This document shows positions 5,819-7,105 of a stretch of DNA of 7,105 nucleotides, in pieces. The stretch's first letter is position 1. Each line of letters opens with the position of its first letter. The translations under genes were made by a program, and so were the position numbers. Source of the stretch: Lawsonibacter sp. (lineage in GTDB: Bacteria; Bacillota; Clostridia; Oscillospirales; Oscillospiraceae); contig JAAWLY010000113.1 in NCBI GenBank assembly GCA_022798155.1, positions 1 through 7,105 of the forward strand. The letters are read 5' to 3'. The notes beneath the pieces are model-generated. The model was not told where the DNA came from. It did not search any database and saw only the letters and a program-made list of their open reading frames with translations.

Positions 5819-6384
5819 GTCACGGCCAATATCTGAGAGACCTGCTGCGGCCCCTGGGGGTCTACAACCTGGAGGCCCCCTTTAACGGCGGCGAGCTGGA
5901 CGCCCAGGGTCAAGCCCTGGACCAGGTGATGGCCTGGATCGAGGAGGTCCAGCGGGAGGGCTCCCTGTCCACGGCGGAGAGCTGGGGGCTGGAGCAGGTG
6001 GCCGCTCTCTTTGTCCGCCGGCCGGTGGCCTCCGCCCCCCGGAAGCTGGCCGCCGCCCTGGCCGCCCTGCTGCGCATCGGCGGGGACAGTTTCACCCTGG
6101 CCGCCATCAACGACACCATCACCGGCTGCGGCGTCCCCGCCGTGGTAAAGGAGCTGGGCAAGGGTGAGGTGTCCGTCTCCTTCCCTGGAGTGGCCGGGGA
6201 GCCGGAGGGCTTTCAGGAGCTGAAAAAAATCATTGAGGACATCCTCCCCGCCCACCTGGGCATTGAGTACGACTTCTGGTTCCTCACCTGGGCGGAGCTG
6301 GAGGCCAACTTCCCCAGCTGGCAGTCCATCCAGGACCGGGACTTCTCCTGGACTCAGCTGGAGACCTGCGTGGAATACTTGTAA
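5815..6384 (+). CDS. YmfQ/XkdU-like (DUF2313) baseplate protein
   Basis: This 189-residue protein follows baseplate J as XkdU/YmfQ proteins do. The N-terminus MSHGQYLRDLLRPLGVYNLE is a family-like opening. The segment ESWGLEQVAALFVRRP (55-70) and the helix-strand stretch with LRIGGDSFTLAAINDTITGCG (86-106) match the conserved core. The GFQELKKIIEDILPAHLGIEYDFWFLTW run (132-159) closes the fold and is typical of the family. The C-terminal tail carries tryptophans at 159, 169 and 179, a 10-residue spacing with the theme W-x2-[LI]-[EQ]. This protein sits at the baseplate edge and, in phages, its C-terminal part faces the tail fibres. No fibre gene follows here. It starts at ATG 5815 within an ATGA overlap, and it is the last gene of the operon in this window. 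Confidence 0.9.
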   Translation: MSHGQYLRDLLRPLGVYNLEAPFNGGELDAQGQALDQVMAWIEEVQREGSLSTAESWGLEQVAALFVRRPVASAPRKLAAALAALLRIGGDSFTLAAINDTITGCGVPAVVKELGKGEVSVSFPGVAGEPEGFQELKKIIEDILPAHLGIEYDFWFLTWAELEANFPSWQSIQDRDFSWTQLETCVEYL

Positions 6385-6616
6385 AACAAACCCGCCCGGG
6401 CATATCATATCGAAATTCCCAAGGCCAAGGCGTGTGGTTTTAGCCAATCGGAGCAAATCCATTCTGGCCGTCCCCTGCTCTACCAAAAAGTTCCAATCCG
6501 GATATCCGGATATTATAGACGCCGCTCCAGCCGACGGTTTTATGAGAAACACCGGTATCCAAAATGCAGAGGCGTAACGCCATATGCCCGCACGCCCAGG
6601 TGCGGTATCACAGAAG
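6385..6616. other. Non-coding stretch between tail operon and terminator
   Basis: In these 232 bases I see no supported gene; open frames here have neither ribosome binding sites nor recognisable composition, and the sequence is clearly less GC-rich than the operon. Visible structures are a perfect 16-base palindrome (6496-6511) made of two ATCCGGAT halves, and a small stem GGCG-TAA-CGCC at 6571-6581. There is no tail fibre, holin or lysin fragment that I can recognise, and no tRNA that could be an attachment site. Confidence 0.6.
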
Positions 6617-6656
6617 CCGCCCCAGTACTCAACTGAGTACCGGGGCGGTATTTTTT
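6617..6656 (+). terminator. Rho-independent terminator of the tail operon
   Basis: CCGCCCC (6617-6623) pairs with GGGGCGG (6642-6648), and GTACTC (6625-6630) pairs with GAGTAC (6635-6640), with one A-C mismatch between the two helices and an AACT loop. T-A and then six T residues (6651-6656) follow. On the - strand the downstream side is not T-rich, so it terminates + strand transcription from the tail operon. It lies just past the stop codon of the convergent acyl-CoA synthetase gene and could also give that transcript a 3' hairpin. Confidence 0.88.
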
Positions 6657-7105
6657 ATCCCTGATTCTGCGCCTCCACCAGGCGCACGCCGCAGTACTGC
6701 TCCCGCAGCCTGGGCTTTTCGATCTTACCGGTGGGGTTGCGGGGGACATCGGCGAAGATGATCTTCCGGGGGCGCTTGTACCGGGGCAGGTCCATGCAGA
6801 ACTGGTTGATCTCGCTCTCGGTGCAGGTCATGCCCTCCTTGATCTGGATGATGGCGGCGGCAATCTCCCCCAGCCGCTTGTCCGGCAGGCCAATCACCGC
6901 CACGTCGTGGACCTTGGGGTAAGCGGTGAGGAAGTCCTCGATCTGCACCGGGTACAGGTTCTCGCCGCCGGAGATGATGACATCCTTCTTCCGGTCCACC
7001 AGGAATACGAAGCCGTCCTCGTCCTGGCGGGCCATGTCGCCGGTGTGGAGCCAGCCGTTTTCCAGCACCTCGGCGGTGGCCTCGGGGTTGTGGTAGTAGC
7101 ACACC
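6655..7105 (-). CDS. AMP-binding acyl-CoA synthetase, C-terminal part (truncated by window edge)
   Basis: The visible 149-150 residues are the C-terminal domain and end of the N-terminal domain of a class I adenylate-forming enzyme; whole family members are about 500-550 residues. Motifs in order are YYHNPEATAEV, GWLHTGDMARQDEDGF (the TGD ATP-binding motif), DRKKDVIISGGENLYPVQIED (the hinge and A8 loop) and NPTGKIEKPRLRE, with the catalytic A10 lysine in PTGK. The enzyme activates a carboxylic acid to an acyl-adenylate and transfers it to CoA; sequence here cannot give the substrate, though a long- or medium-chain fatty acid or aryl acid is likely. The GTG at 7104 is internal. It is convergent with the tail operon, and its stop overlaps the operon terminator T-run. 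It marks host sequence flanking the tail cluster. Confidence 0.93.
   Translation of the reverse strand, partial: VCYYHNPEATAEVLENGWLHTGDMARQDEDGFVFLVDRKKDVIISGGENLYPVQIEDFLTAYPKVHDVAVIGLPDKRLGEIAAAIIQIKEGMTCTESEINQFCMDLPRYKRPRKIIFADVPRNPTGKIEKPRLREQYCGVRLVEAQNQG

Noticed and set aside
5728..6552. Long - strand open frame opposite the YmfQ-like gene and the end of baseplate J.
   Set aside because: It lies antisense to clear baseplate genes, has no SD or known motifs, and is explained by strong codon bias on the + strand.
1..7105. CRISPR array, tRNA, rRNA or riboswitch.
   Set aside because: No regularly spaced repeats, cloverleaf arms or recognisable conserved RNA cores were seen on either strand.

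Overview
The window is strongly GC-rich, with tightly packed genes, AGGAGG-type ribosome binding sites, TTG as well as ATG starts, and short palindromic intergenic repeats of the GGCGGATAAT..CCGCC..CTAC type. Together with XkdK-to-XkdU (PBSX/diffocin-like) tail genes, this suggests a chromosomal segment of a high-GC Clostridia member, probably Oscillospiraceae (Flavonifractor/Lawsonibacter-like). The taxonomic call is inference from style and not from a marker gene.

Bases 1-6384 (+ strand) are the right-hand part of a contractile phage-tail or tail-like-particle operon. In order it holds: the C-terminal part of the tail sheath; the tail tube protein; a protein in the tail-assembly-chaperone position with a CxxC/CxxC knuckle; a proline-rich 189-residue protein; a LysM baseplate/hub protein (XkdP-like); a gpD/XkdQ-like hub protein; a short gpV-like spike; a gp25-like wedge protein; a baseplate J protein (XkdT-like); and a YmfQ/XkdU-like (DUF2313) protein. 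Sheath and tube would form the contractile cylinder, the LysM, hub and spike proteins the central puncturing device, and gp25, J and YmfQ the wedges of the baseplate. All complete ORFs look intact, with no frameshift or stop.

Two absences are the most notable points. No long tape-measure gene lies between the chaperone position and the LysM gene, where related clusters carry one. That slot holds only the proline-rich ORF and a 135-base gap carrying palindromic repeats. After the YmfQ-like gene there is no tail fibre, fibre chaperone, holin or endolysin. A roughly 230-base non-coding stretch leads to a strong rho-independent terminator, and beyond it a convergent host-type gene begins.

Bases 6655-7105 (- strand) encode the C-terminal part of an AMP-binding acyl-CoA synthetase, with N-terminal and upstream parts outside the window. 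The right edge of the tail cluster therefore lies within this window. The left edge, and any capsid, terminase, fibre or lysis genes upstream, cannot be seen.
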